This document shows positions 1 to 7,300 of a stretch of 46,422 nucleotides of DNA, in pieces. The position numbers and the translations under genes are program-made. The notes below the pieces were generated by a model. It was given only the letters and a program-made list of their open reading frames with translations, searched no databases and was not told where the DNA came from. Source of the stretch: a virus; the IMG/VR virus record IMGVR_UViG_3300008262_003053, positions 1-46,422 of that record. The stretch is one strand, 5' to 3'. The first letter of the stretch is position 1, and every line of letters starts with the position of its first letter.

Positions 1-422
1 TCCAGTGCTTCGTACTTACGTGCGGCCTTGTAGATAGCATTACGAGCATTCTGAACAATGTAGTTGTACATCACATAGGTGTCGCCTTTAAACTCAGCGT
101 GGAATGCCTTGTTCTTAGTAGCGTACAGTTCTGATACTTGTTGTGGGTTGATGTTGTAAACAACCACAGCATCCAAATCTTTCATGGTTGAGTTGTCTTT
201 GGCCACAGGAGTCATATTCTCCAAAGTAACATTAACGTCTTTAACAGGAAATGTTAGCACATCTCCGATGATAACCTGATTAAAAGAACCAGGCAATAGT
301 TCACCAGGCTGAACCTGTTTGTCAAAACCAACTCGTACACCAACCTCACCAGTTTCAATACGAGTACAACCAGTTGCCAACACGGCAGCGGCCAAAATAC
401 CAAGAGTAAAAATACGTTTCAT
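1..422 (-). CDS. SPFH/band-7 (prohibitin-like) lipoprotein, C-terminus cut by window edge
   Basis: An open frame begins at ATG 422-420 and runs off the left edge, giving the first 140 or so residues. The N-terminus is a lipoprotein signal peptide: MKR, a hydrophobic stretch, then the lipobox LATGC with Cys19. The mature part reads TGEVGVRVGF, then a Gly/Pro-rich turn (QPGELLPGSF) and VVVYNINPQQVSELY, the pattern of a band-7/SPFH domain start. SPFH proteins form membrane rings that often regulate proteases; a phage copy could act at the host envelope, but that is inference. An AAGG Shine-Dalgarno lies 7 nt upstream. It is the last visible gene of the envelope operon started by the promoter at 1909-1937. 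Confidence 0.75.
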   Translation of the reverse strand, partial: MKRIFTLGILAAAVLATGCTRIETGEVGVRVGFDKQVQPGELLPGSFNQVIIGDVLTFPVKDVNVTLENMTPVAKDNSTMKDLDAVVVYNINPQQVSELYATKNKAFHAEFKGDTYVMYNYIVQNARNAIYKAARKYEAL

Positions 423-430
423 GTTATACC

Positions 431-607
431 TTAAAAAAGAATTACAATTACAGTCATTACTAGAACAGCTAGTAATGCGACAACTATACTGTACGTTACA
501 GACTTTGTCAAGGTCCAACGTTCCATACCGTTTAGATTTCTCCAAGCAGTAATGCCAAAGTGAATGAGGAAAGCAAGTACAGCAAAAGCTAACCAAAGTC
601 TAATCAT
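431..607 (-). CDS. Small two-helix membrane protein
   Basis: A 58-residue frame fits exactly between its neighbours. Its ATG (607-605) overlaps the TGA of the upstream gene in an ATGA, indicating translational coupling. It has two hydrophobic segments, about residues 3-20 and 38-58, separated by a short polar loop (WRNLNGMERWTLTK), so it is probably an inner-membrane hairpin. No family is recognised. Its place beside an SPFH lipoprotein and other envelope proteins suggests a membrane role. It is called from frame continuity, coupling and the lack of any other gene here. Confidence 0.6.
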   Translation of the reverse strand: MIRLWLAFAVLAFLIHFGITAWRNLNGMERWTLTKSVTYSIVVALLAVLVMTVIVILF

Positions 608-1047
608 TTTGGTAACTCATATGTTTGGGCAAAGATGTCTTTCTTCACAACACCGTAGTCTCCGGCACCGTGTCGAACAATAAAGTCTTCACCTGATTTA
701 TAATTCAAATCGCCCCATGATGCTTTTACTACACCATCGTGGTCTGCTAGTTTAGCACGTTTGAAAATCTTTTTAGGAGTAGCAGTTCCATCTTTGTTGT
801 CGTCATAGTAGTCGGCAAACTTTTCTGCACTCACTGGATACTTCTCGCCTTTAGGTCCTGTGATAATCTTATGTCCTGCTTGATAATCAACAGGACCTTC
901 TAGTGTGTCTACAGTACCACTAGAGCTGGCAGTTTTATAATGAATTGGTGTAGGATGTTTGTAAGTTTCAAAACTTCCTTTTTCAAACCAATCATCGGTG
1001 ATGCCTTTTTCAATCGACTCTACAATGTTAATAAATTCTCTGATCAT
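604..1047 (-). CDS. PGDYG-domain-like protein
   Basis: This 147-residue hydrophilic protein has two similar halves: residues about 52-80 (VDYQAGHKIITGPKGEKYPV then FADYY) and about 110-144 (GEDFIVRHGAGDYGVVKKDI then FAQTYEL). The GDYGVV...F..TY pattern resembles the small PGDYG family found in phages and bacteria, whose function is unknown. There is no signal peptide. It begins at ATG 1047, one base into the stop codon of the LPP20-like gene, and ends in an ATGA overlap with the next gene, so it is an internal operon member. The family assignment rests on motif resemblance alone. Confidence 0.6.
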   Translation of the reverse strand: MIREFINIVESIEKGITDDWFEKGSFETYKHPTPIHYKTASSSGTVDTLEGPVDYQAGHKIITGPKGEKYPVSAEKFADYYDDNKDGTATPKKIFKRAKLADHDGVVKASWGDLNYKSGEDFIVRHGAGDYGVVKKDIFAQTYELPK

Positions 1048-1604
1048 TAATTACGTTCCAGTTCTTTAAATGCTTCCGGAGCACGTCGAAGAGCAATCTC
1101 TCGCTCTTGTTGCGCTTCTTTGGCTTTACGCAAAATATTGGCATCACCAGTAGGCAATGCTACTAATACATAGGTATGAATTCTATTACCTGCTTGAATG
1201 CGTTTAATTTCTCGTTGCTCAACACCGGTCAAATCTACGTTAGGGCAAAAGCTCTTAGTAGCACGTTCGTTTACTTGAGTACGACTGTTCTCGCCTTCGG
1301 TGGAAAAAACTTTAGTTTGTTGACTAGTTTTACCACCTGCAGCCATACACAGTTTACTGTAAGCATCTGTCTTGGCATAAGCATCTGCATCTGCCATGTT
1401 GAACGAACTGCCAAATCCGCTTTCGTAAACAGCGTTGGCACTAGTTGGTACTTTGTTATACCAATCAGGAGTTTTATCCAAAACTTTTTGTTGTGCATCA
1501 GCTTGGCGCTCGCGCTCTGCTTCTGCTCGTTTTAGATAAGGATCGGCTGTACCACAAGCTGTTAGCACAGCCACAATAGGTAATAGAAGTAGTGTCTTTT
1601 TCAT
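1047..1604 (-). CDS. LPP20-like lipoprotein
   Basis: This 185-residue protein starts with a lipoprotein signal (hydrophobic core LLLLPIVAVL, lipobox LTACG, Cys17). A charged, coiled-coil-prone segment rich in Ala, Glu, Arg and Gln follows, then the body: PDWYNKVP, a stretch like ADADAYAKTDAYSKLC, and YVLVALP near residue 147. That arrangement resembles the LPP20 family of outer-membrane lipoproteins. A phage copy may be envelope-anchored and modify or protect the host surface, which is inference. Shine-Dalgarno AAGGA lies upstream of ATG 1604. The gene sits between a tiny lipoprotein and the PGDYG-like gene. Confidence 0.7.
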   Translation of the reverse strand: MKKTLLLLPIVAVLTACGTADPYLKRAEAERERQADAQQKVLDKTPDWYNKVPTSANAVYESGFGSSFNMADADAYAKTDAYSKLCMAAGGKTSQQTKVFSTEGENSRTQVNERATKSFCPNVDLTGVEQREIKRIQAGNRIHTYVLVALPTGDANILRKAKEAQQEREIALRRAPEAFKELERN

Positions 1605-1613
1605 TTTATTTCC

Positions 1614-1748
1614 TTAATTGGATTTAATTTTAGAAGCCGCCCAGTCAGTACCGGACTTGACATCTTCGCCAAGACCTTTAACCAAACCAGCGGAAGTACT
1701 ACATGCTGTCAACATACTGACAACGATTAGTGATAAAACTACTTTCAT
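1614..1748 (-). CDS. Entericidin-like mini lipoprotein
   Basis: This 44-residue frame has a clear lipoprotein signal: a hydrophobic stretch (LSLIVVSMLTAC), lipobox LTAC and Cys16. The mature tail is about 28 residues (STSAGLVKGLGEDVKSG then TDWAASKIKSN). The short Gly/Lys-rich, amphipathic mature part resembles entericidin-type lipoproteins. The ATG (1748-1746) overlaps the TGA of the preceding 42-residue gene as ATGA. Function is unknown; in a phage it could be an envelope stressor or an exclusion factor, which is inference. Confidence 0.65.
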   Translation of the reverse strand: MKVVLSLIVVSMLTACSTSAGLVKGLGEDVKSGTDWAASKIKSN

Positions 1749-1873
1749 TTTGCCATCTCCTGACTCTGTGTTTTAACTGTGTCTACACCTTTATCAAGCA
1801 TACGAGCAATGCCAGAAAAACCAACAGTAGCTAGTACCAATCCAAAGATAGTGCCTGCGATAAATGCCTTCAT
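1745..1873 (-). CDS. Small membrane-anchored protein, first gene of the envelope operon
   Basis: This 42-residue frame has one N-terminal hydrophobic segment (FIAGTIFGLVLATVGF) followed by a charged amphipathic tail (ARMLDKGVDTVKTQSQEMAK). AAGG lies about 12 nt upstream of ATG 1873, and a perfect sigma-70 promoter (1909-1937) lies about 36 nt upstream. It overlaps the next mini-lipoprotein gene as ATGA. The length and layout suggest a membrane-anchored helper of the lipoprotein encoded next, but no family is recognised. Confidence 0.6.
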   Translation of the reverse strand: MKAFIAGTIFGLVLATVGFSGIARMLDKGVDTVKTQSQEMAK

Positions 1874-1908
1874 AATATATGCCTTAATATGTTGTTGAAC
1901 ATGTGCTT

Positions 1909-1937
1909 ATTATAAGCGAATATATTTCAAATGTCAA
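1909..1937 (-). promoter_or_regulatory. Sigma-70 promoter (consensus -35 and -10)
   Basis: On the minus strand, TTGACA (1937-1932) is followed by a 17-nt spacer and TATAAT (1914-1909): both hexamers match consensus exactly. The -35 box begins two bases after the stop codon of the 1939-2460 gene, and the predicted start (about 1902) lies some 28 nt before ATG 1873. It should be a strong host-polymerase promoter for the envelope operon. Confidence 0.85.
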
Positions 1938-1938
1938 G

Positions 1939-2460
1939 TCACCATTTGTCCACAACTGTCCAAAGTTCATCATCGTTCTTGCAAATTACACCTTTGCTTG
2001 TTTTTCCATCAAGTCTTTCTTGAAAGAATCTACATTTGGTTCCATCGTGTTTAAAGTATTTTGGTTTTTTAGGATCAAAGCTAAATTCATTTTCCATTGC
2101 TGTATTGCCAACTTGCCAGCGCACTTTGGTTGGTACGTTGCCTTCTTTGCATACAGTATGCACTTCGGTTCTAAAATCTCCACCCAATCTTATGTATAGT
2201 TCGTTCATGCCATTTTGGATAGCAGCTTGGCAACTAATTTCTGGATCTCCATAATCTTGATGTGTCCAATCTACATTATGTGTGTCCCCGTCGATAGTAA
2301 CTGAAAACTTTACTCGACATTTTTGGTGACTTTTTTCTTTAACTAAGTTTTCAATGTTTCCTACTTGTCGATCTTTAACCAATTGGCTGGCTTGACGCAT
2401 AGTGCATTCTGCAAATGCTACATTACTGATTAGAAGGAAAGATAGTATAAAAGTTTTCAT
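1939..2460 (-). CDS. Secreted hypothetical protein
   Basis: This 173-residue protein has a signal peptide (MKTFILSFLLISNVAFA, likely cleaved after AFA) with no lipobox. The mature part has at least five cysteines, spaced as expected for periplasmic disulphides, and is rich in beta-prone sequence. No family is recognised. Its start overlaps the end of the upstream lipoprotein gene by 4 nt, and the promoter of the next operon lies directly after its stop. It probably acts in the periplasm with the neighbouring lipoprotein, which is inference from position. Confidence 0.65.
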   Translation of the reverse strand: MKTFILSFLLISNVAFAECTMRQASQLVKDRQVGNIENLVKEKSHQKCRVKFSVTIDGDTHNVDWTHQDYGDPEISCQAAIQNGMNELYIRLGGDFRTEVHTVCKEGNVPTKVRWQVGNTAMENEFSFDPKKPKYFKHDGTKCRFFQERLDGKTSKGVICKNDDELWTVVDKW

Positions 2461-2708
2461 TGTTCACAGTTATAGGAAAACCACCAAATATGTTCTTTCA
2501 AAAGAGCATAATACGCCCGATCCTCATCATTAAATTTTTCTGGATCTGGACCAAAATATTTCAGTCGTTGAATGTCCTTCAAATCTTGGATTTGATCGTT
2601 TTTCTTTTTACAATCTAAAGGGTACTGTTTTAGCTCACCGTACGTTGGTAGAGGGTTACCTCCACAACCGTATAGAAGCACGGCTGCTATAAGAGCAAGT
2701 TTTTTCAC
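2457..2708 (-). CDS. Small lipoprotein
   Basis: This 83-residue frame uses a GTG start (2708-2706), required to include the signal peptide: MKKLALIAAVLLYGCGG with lipobox LYGC and Cys15. The mature part is charged, with PLPTYGELKQYPLDC, a likely helix around residues 34-50 and an aromatic C-terminus (HIWWFSYNCEQ). Two cysteines in the mature part could form a disulphide. It overlaps both neighbours by 4 nt, so it is translationally coupled. No function is assigned. Confidence 0.65.
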   Translation of the reverse strand: MKKLALIAAVLLYGCGGNPLPTYGELKQYPLDCKKKNDQIQDLKDIQRLKYFGPDPEKFNDEDRAYYALLKEHIWWFSYNCEQ

Positions 2709-3127
2709 ACTTTATGTTCATCGTCGAGTTGAACATCGCTAAGGCCCGCTAGCATTTGGAATTTATTCCAAGCGGCCTTAACACCAGGGTTTTTATCTAG
2801 TTCTTCACTAGGTAAAATAGTTTCTAACCAAATATGTGGTAGCCTGCGTGGGAAAGCACCAAATTGTCGAGGCTGATGCATTCGTCCACTGTCGTAAAGT
2901 TCTATTGTGACATTGCGAAACGTTTCCTCAGTTTCATCAGGATAGCTAGCCCATTCGGGATTACTCATCAAACTAATACCGTGATACCCGTGCCAAATGC
3001 CAGCCCACTGTTCATCGTCATGGGGATTAAAATCTGTGCGGGTAATAATAACTAGTACATCTTCGAGATCGACGACACCGTCGATAACATCTCGAATACA
3101 CCGACTGTAACTAAGGCCAATTTTCAT
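2705..3127 (-). CDS. Conserved-looking phage hypothetical protein
   Basis: This 140-residue soluble protein has no signal peptide. Notable segments are MKIGLSYSRCIRDV, DVLVIITRTDFNPHDDEQW, GYHGISLMSNPEWA and RMHQPRQFGA. The segments are compact and the base use matches its neighbours, so the gene looks real, but no enzyme motif is recognised. It overlaps the gene before and the gene after by 4 nt each, as an internal operon member. Start ATG 3127 is preceded by AATT-rich sequence without a strong Shine-Dalgarno, consistent with coupling. Confidence 0.6.
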   Translation of the reverse strand: MKIGLSYSRCIRDVIDGVVDLEDVLVIITRTDFNPHDDEQWAGIWHGYHGISLMSNPEWASYPDETEETFRNVTIELYDSGRMHQPRQFGAFPRRLPHIWLETILPSEELDKNPGVKAAWNKFQMLAGLSDVQLDDEHKV

Positions 3128-3444
3128 TTAATTTCCAATTTTATTTGTTTAACACTATCCCAGCGAAAGCTCTTCCAATGTTTTGACTCCAAATCATAAA
3201 CCGGACAAACGTCTTCGTTTACCTTGCGTTCCTTTTTAGGCTTTGGAAAGTCTATTGGATCATTTGTGTTAGTATAGTGTATTTCTTCCGTTATGTCAAT
3301 TGGAACGAGAGATGGACTGGTTGTACATTCCATAACTCGTTCGGTGCCGTCTTTTTTGGTAAAGACAACAGTCACGGGTCCAAATGCTAGATGACTTTTA
3401 AGCCATTTTTTAAATAACTTAAATTCGTTATCCGTTAGAGTCAT
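3124..3444 (-). CDS. WYL_2/DUF2693-like Sm-fold protein
   Basis: This 106-residue protein has a phage-typical layout: a helical N-terminus (LTDNEFKLFKKWLKSHL), a strand pair around VTVVFTKKDGTERVMECT, and a C-terminal strand set (VYDLESKHWKSFRWDSVKQI). The TKKDG-ER-M-C and Y-D-W-SFRWDS pattern matches the DUF2693 (WYL_2) family, small SH3/Sm-like beta-barrel proteins of T4-like phages with no settled function. The start overlaps the small coiled-coil gene upstream by 17 nt, and the end overlaps the next gene by 4 nt. Confidence 0.65.
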   Translation of the reverse strand: MTLTDNEFKLFKKWLKSHLAFGPVTVVFTKKDGTERVMECTTSPSLVPIDITEEIHYTNTNDPIDFPKPKKERKVNEDVCPVYDLESKHWKSFRWDSVKQIKLEIK

Positions 3445-3595
3445 TTTGACCTTCTAGTTGTTTTACTCGTTCGGTAAGTCGCACAACCTCATATTCAAGT
3501 TGTTCAATATGAGCTGCAACCTTTTCCATAAATTCGGCTGTATTATGGCCCGTTCTTCGAATCATATCAACTACTGCTAATTTTTGTTCTTCCAT
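3428..3595 (-). CDS. Small coiled-coil protein
   Basis: This 55-residue frame starts at ATG 3595, directly after the metallophosphoesterase stop codon, and overlaps the next gene start by 17 nt. The sequence is a heptad-like helix (FMEKVAAHIEQLEYEVVRL then TERVKQLEG), so it is likely a short coiled-coil dimer. No family is known. It is accepted because it exactly fills the space between two operon genes and is in the coding direction. Confidence 0.55.
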   Translation of the reverse strand: MEEQKLAVVDMIRRTGHNTAEFMEKVAAHIEQLEYEVVRLTERVKQLEGQNDSNG

Positions 3596-4450
3596 TTAAA
3601 TCTCCAAAATTAAGTTAGGGTTCCAGCCAGTATCTTCGCTGTAACCGTCTGAATTATAACCACGTGGGTTACAAACAATTCTAGTTTCACCAATCACATA
3701 ATCAAAGCAATGATGTGTGTGACCGTGTGTCCATAGTTTAATCTGTGGATGATCCAAGATGAACTCACTCAAGTCACTATGGTACGCACCGTTCATTAAA
3801 GTTTCAGTTTTGTACGATTCGTGTACACTTTGGAAACTTGGACTGTGATGCCCAACTACAACAAATTTTCTATCGGATCTTTCAGAGATCACGTGTTTGA
3901 TATAATCAAGGGTTTGTCTGTGACGAATTGCAGTATCCGCAGGTTTAAGATTAGTATAACCTTTTTCATCGTTTTTAATGATACGGAAGTCGTTCATCAT
4001 ATCACGCACGGCATGAAGTGTAAGCGGATCGCCTTTGTTCATGTTAGTCCACAATGTACCACCAACAAATGTTACATCGTTGATGTCAACACAATCTCTT
4101 TCGAGAAAATGGATGTTAGGGTAACATGCACAAGTCTCCCGGAGATACTGTATACCTTTAACCCACTTGCCGTTATAGAATTCATGATTACCTGCAATGT
4201 AGATAACGTGCGGAAACAGGTTACTCATACGTGTGAGGAAATCGCGAAAAGTTTGAACACGCTTTTGTTTACGACCCAGTTCAGCAAATGAACCGTAGTC
4301 GTAGATACTAGGAACAACTGGATGATCGTGCAGATCCTCGGCAATCATAATATCGCCACCGAGGATCAGAACATCGGCATTGTTCTCGTTTTTTATGTCA
4401 TAGCAGTCGGAGAACTCAAGATGGAGATCCGACACTAGTGTAATTTTCAT
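3596..4450 (-). CDS. Calcineurin-like metallophosphoesterase
   Basis: This 284-residue protein carries the full dinuclear-metal motif set of the family: DLHLEF near the N-terminus (DxH), LILGGDI (GD), YIAGNHEFY (GNHE), VVVGHHSPS (second His motif) and WTHGHTHHCFDY (GHTH), ending in VCNPRGY. These enzymes hydrolyse phosphomonoesters or diesters; the substrate cannot be predicted. It overlaps the upstream gene end by 35 nt. A second, shorter member of the superfamily is encoded at 44181-44786, with little similarity beyond the motifs. Confidence 0.85.
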   Translation of the reverse strand: MKITLVSDLHLEFSDCYDIKNENNADVLILGGDIMIAEDLHDHPVVPSIYDYGSFAELGRKQKRVQTFRDFLTRMSNLFPHVIYIAGNHEFYNGKWVKGIQYLRETCACYPNIHFLERDCVDINDVTFVGGTLWTNMNKGDPLTLHAVRDMMNDFRIIKNDEKGYTNLKPADTAIRHRQTLDYIKHVISERSDRKFVVVGHHSPSFQSVHESYKTETLMNGAYHSDLSEFILDHPQIKLWTHGHTHHCFDYVIGETRIVCNPRGYNSDGYSEDTGWNPNLILEI

Positions 4451-4991
4451 CTATAAACCTTTTAGCCTTTGCTTTATATTCTTCTGGATTTTCGGTGTAG
4501 TCATCGACAGCAGCCTTGACTGCACGTTCAACTAGTTCGTTAAACGTAATGTCCATTTGATGTGCTAGTTTCATATATTCTAACAGATCATCGTCCGAAA
4601 AGTCAACTTCAATTTGACATCTGGTGTCGTAATCTTCACCTGCTACTACAGCACGGATTTTTTCCAAAATATCACCTGCTACATCCAAATCGATAAACTT
4701 GGAAGTATCCAACGATTCCTTAGGATCGATATCACGTTCCTTGGCTTCTTCTAAGAACGCTTCTTTGTAGTCAGGATCTTGCCAGCGATATTCTCGATTG
4801 TTTACATAATCCCAAAGTTCAACGGCATACACATATTGGTCTTCACTGTCAAATATAGCACTAACACTATATTGGTCTTCTTTATATGAGTCTAAGTAAC
4901 GAGCATTGGGCCCGTAACAATTCCACCCATAGCCAGTTCCTTCTGTAATTTTAAATTGAATTGCTTCAAGGTATTCTTTTAGTATAATCAT
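4416..4991 (-). CDS. Acidic phage hypothetical protein
   Basis: This 191-residue soluble protein is strongly acidic. The N-terminal half has aromatic beta-type sequence (GTGYGWNCYGPNARY, YVYAVELWDYVNNREYRW); the C-terminal half is helical, with an FNELVERAVKAAVDDY segment that resembles a ribbon-helix-helix or short DNA-binding helix pair. No family is recognised. Its end overlaps the start of the metallophosphoesterase by 35 nt, the longest overlap in the left block; both frames look intact. Confidence 0.55.
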   Translation of the reverse strand: MIILKEYLEAIQFKITEGTGYGWNCYGPNARYLDSYKEDQYSVSAIFDSEDQYVYAVELWDYVNNREYRWQDPDYKEAFLEEAKERDIDPKESLDTSKFIDLDVAGDILEKIRAVVAGEDYDTRCQIEVDFSDDDLLEYMKLAHQMDITFNELVERAVKAAVDDYTENPEEYKAKAKRFIDENYTSVGSPS

Positions 4992-5233
4992 TGTAATGTC
5001 CTTCCTTGGTTCTGATTAAAAGAATTTATTAATTGTTCAATAACGTCTTCGGGCAAGTCATCTAGGTCTTCTTCATCAAGTACCCGGCTCATTGCCTTTA
5101 TTTCTTCCCCTGTTTTGTCTCCAAATATTTTTTGAATTTCAGAAACCATTTCATCAAGTTCTTCCTGAGTGCCATCAAAATTGTCAAAGCATCCTGGCGC
5201 AAATTCGATCTTCATTTTCTTTTCTTCGGTCAT
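4988..5233 (-). CDS. Small acidic protein
   Basis: This 81-residue, very acidic, helical protein (TQEELDEMVSEIQKIFG, VLDEEDLDDLPEDVIEQL) has no signal peptide. Such small acidic proteins are common in T4-like phages. Start ATG 5233 overlaps the preceding gene by 4 nt. A second in-frame ATG (MKIEFAPG, residue 7) is a plausible alternative start. No function can be assigned. Confidence 0.55.
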   Translation of the reverse strand: MTEEKKMKIEFAPGCFDNFDGTQEELDEMVSEIQKIFGDKTGEEIKAMSRVLDEEDLDDLPEDVIEQLINSFNQNQGRTLQ

Positions 5234-5685
5234 AGTTCTAATCCGTTTTCTTTTGCAAATTTTTCTTTTCGAGCTTCGTGCTCTGCTTCATGCTTATCGC
5301 ATAGTGTGCGGATCCATCCACCGCCACGTCGTTTTCCAATGCCACCGCACTCTTCGCAAGCAACACCTGCCCAAGCTTCAGCCATACGTACCATGCCGTC
5401 GACCTTGTCATCACCACCTTGATAGTAAAAACGTAAGCCACCAAACTTTTCTTTAATCTGTTCTACAACAACTTGTGGACAACCTTCACCACGATTAAAC
5501 TTTTCTTTTTGTTCCTGCTTCCATTCGATATGTTGTTGAATGTTAGCGCATAGTCTTTCAAGAATAGGATACCATCCTTTGCCCACAGCAAAGCCGCCAT
5601 ATTTCCCTTGAAACATTTTTGGATAGGACTTTTCCATCCGTTGGGCAAACTTTTCGTAGTCTATAAATTCTTGGTCTTCGTTCAT
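5230..5685 (-). CDS. Zinc-finger-like hypothetical protein
   Basis: This 151-residue protein ends in a Cys motif, VACEECGGIGKRRGG then WIRTLCDKHEAEHEA, giving CxxC and Cys/His ligands suited to one zinc ion. Upstream it carries QIKEKFGGLRFYY and a conserved-looking helical segment. The block 'KFGGLRFYY...GM..MAE......CEECG...R..GWIRTLCD.H' recurs in phage and bacterial hypotheticals as far as I recall. The role is unknown; nucleic-acid or protein binding is plausible. The start overlaps the preceding gene by 4 nt. Confidence 0.6.
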   Translation of the reverse strand: MNEDQEFIDYEKFAQRMEKSYPKMFQGKYGGFAVGKGWYPILERLCANIQQHIEWKQEQKEKFNRGEGCPQVVVEQIKEKFGGLRFYYQGGDDKVDGMVRMAEAWAGVACEECGGIGKRRGGGWIRTLCDKHEAEHEARKEKFAKENGLEL

Positions 5686-6368
5686 TGAGCGGCCTTTACA
5701 TAATGTAGTCTGGTAACATCGTTCTGATGCTTCCAGTGCTTGTTACAATCCTTTACTTTGGCTTTAACTATAACAGCAGGACCTAAATCAAGGTTTGTTT
5801 TATTCATCCAAGACACCATCTTGTTGTTTATTATAGCATCAATATTATAGCCTTCAAAGTTTTTTGACTTAATTGATGAAATAATTTCTGCATCTAAATC
5901 TCGAAGTTGAGTGCCAATTTCTGCCAATGCACCTGCCTCAACAGATTGGGCTGCTTTTTTAACATTGGTTTGTGCGACGTCTCTAACGTAGACGCTGGGC
6001 AAACAGGCCACATAACCAAATTGGTTTTCTTTTACTACATCGCCTGTCAGAATAGTGTTAATGTTAGTTTGAAAATCATTCTCGCCTTCGATGGCACTGA
6101 ACATGAATTTTCGAAAATGTTTTTTGATTTCGTTTGCCTGAACAGTATCTTCAGGTAGTATCTTAAGAGGCATTGGAGAATCTTTTGGATCAGCTGTCCA
6201 AAATTTATGGTCCAGTGTGCAAAGCATCAGCATCTTGTTGGTCTTTTTGCTGTACAAAAAGACACCGTCTTCAGCCCAAATATTTTCGCTTTCTTTGAGA
6301 TAAGTTCCATTGACCCGCTGTGCGGCACAAGCCAGCTCTAGTACTTGTTGGGTAGGATACTCTTTCAT
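5682..6368 (-). CDS. Phage hypothetical protein
   Basis: This 228-residue protein has no signal peptide or membrane segment. The N-terminus (QQVLELACAAQRVNGTYLK) is helical; the middle has beta-type sequence with KKTNKMLMLCTLDHKFW; the C-terminus has basic segments (VKAKVKDCNKHWKHQ). No enzyme motif stands out. It overlaps the downstream gene by 4 nt and has a weak GAGAG element before ATG 6368. A 36-nt gap separates it from the gene upstream; I see no convincing promoter in it. Confidence 0.55.
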   Translation of the reverse strand: MKEYPTQQVLELACAAQRVNGTYLKESENIWAEDGVFLYSKKTNKMLMLCTLDHKFWTADPKDSPMPLKILPEDTVQANEIKKHFRKFMFSAIEGENDFQTNINTILTGDVVKENQFGYVACLPSVYVRDVAQTNVKKAAQSVEAGALAEIGTQLRDLDAEIISSIKSKNFEGYNIDAIINNKMVSWMNKTNLDLGPAVIVKAKVKDCNKHWKHQNDVTRLHYVKAAQ

Positions 6369-6404
6369 GTCGCTCTCTAACTGTGAATTAATATACTGTG
6401 TATT

Positions 6405-7079
6405 TTACATGAAAATGTAGTCGGTGTCAATCTTTTTTAATCGGACGTATATTTTTTTGGCTAATCTTCTTAGGATTGGACTGTAAGGTTTTTCAAAATG
6501 GCTTACATACGCATTTAAGTTTGGACTTACAAAGTACCCGTTCAACTTCATTCTAGCCAAAGTTGTAAATTTTGGCATATATCTCAAGGCCCTGTGTTTA
6601 CCCAAACTTCTACAAAGTTCTATAGCAATACTAAAGGCGTATGCATCTAGTTCATCGGGGTCTTGTAAATATTCTCGATAATGATATCCAGAATCTTGAT
6701 GAATCCAATACTGCTCGTGATTTCTTTTTTTACTTTGTCTTTGATGTTTCTTTTCGTGTACTACAGCATCATACACTTGAATCAAGAAATCTTTAGTTTG
6801 TGTTTGATCCCAAACTTGAATTTTGTCAAAATTATTATTAACAATAACTTCTATGCAGATATCTGAGTTTTTGTCGTCGTAAGAATCATAATAGGCATGA
6901 ACATAGAATTCCGATGCATCGAGACTTTTGTCTTTACGGCTTCGAATTTTTAATTCTACATCGTGTAATTTAAATTCTTTTCTGAGGTTTTTAAGTACTT
7001 GCGGAAAGGTTGACTCGTTATTATTGTTTGCTTTTACTTTATTGCATACAGAGCAAACTGTTTCCATAACTGAGTTCAT
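6405..7079 (-). CDS. Putative HExxH metallopeptidase
   Basis: This 224-residue protein contains VVHEKKHQ (His108, Glu109, His112), the HExxH zinc signature, and about 30 residues later DPDELDAYA, where Glu143 could be the third ligand as in gluzincin-type peptidases. The N-terminus has a CxxC pair (CSVC). The C-terminus is basic (RRLAKKIYVRLKK). No signal peptide is visible, so it is probably cytoplasmic. Metallopeptidase activity is inferred from the motif; the family was not recognised beyond that. It lies 2 nt after the IF-1 gene. Confidence 0.6.
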   Translation of the reverse strand: MNSVMETVCSVCNKVKANNNNESTFPQVLKNLRKEFKLHDVELKIRSRKDKSLDASEFYVHAYYDSYDDKNSDICIEVIVNNNFDKIQVWDQTQTKDFLIQVYDAVVHEKKHQRQSKKRNHEQYWIHQDSGYHYREYLQDPDELDAYAFSIAIELCRSLGKHRALRYMPKFTTLARMKLNGYFVSPNLNAYVSHFEKPYSPILRRLAKKIYVRLKKIDTDYIFM

Positions 7080-7081
7080 TA

Positions 7082-7300
7082 TTACAACCTATAAGTTACT
7101 CTGCCCTTTGTTAAATCATACGGGCTAACTTCTATTTTAACTTTGTCGCCCAATATGATTCTTATCTTGTGTTGTTTTAATTTTCCACCCATGTAGCATA
7201 AAAGAGTGTTGGGCATATTATCTACTTGCACTCTAAACATGTTACCTGGCAATACTTCGTTGACTGTGCCTGTGAGTTCTAAAATGTCATCTTTAGCCAT
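7082..7300 (-). CDS. infA: Translation initiation factor IF-1 homologue
   Basis: The 72-residue protein matches bacterial IF-1 along its whole length: MAKDDILELTGTV, PGNMFRVQV, GGKLKQHKIRI, LGDKVKIEVSPYDLTKGRVTYR, all in the positions expected for the single S1/OB fold. IF-1 binds the 30S A-site and helps IF-2 and IF-3 select initiator tRNA and start sites. It ends at the start of the HExxH gene and overlaps the AbrB-like gene upstream by 8 nt. An IF-1 in a phage suggests that initiation is biased during infection, which is inference, but relevant to the leaderless-looking operons of the central block. Confidence 0.88.
   Translation of the reverse strand: MAKDDILELTGTVNEVLPGNMFRVQVDNMPNTLLCYMGGKLKQHKIRIILGDKVKIEVSPYDLTKGRVTYRL

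Noticed and set aside
319-552. Plus-strand open frame of 77 codons at the left edge.
   Set aside because: It is antisense to the SPFH lipoprotein and small membrane genes, whose signal peptides, Shine-Dalgarno and coupling are clear. No promoter or ribosome site supports it.
1903-2254. Plus-strand open frames opposite the secreted protein gene.
   Set aside because: They are shadows of the minus-strand gene at 1939-2460, which has a signal peptide and a good operon position.
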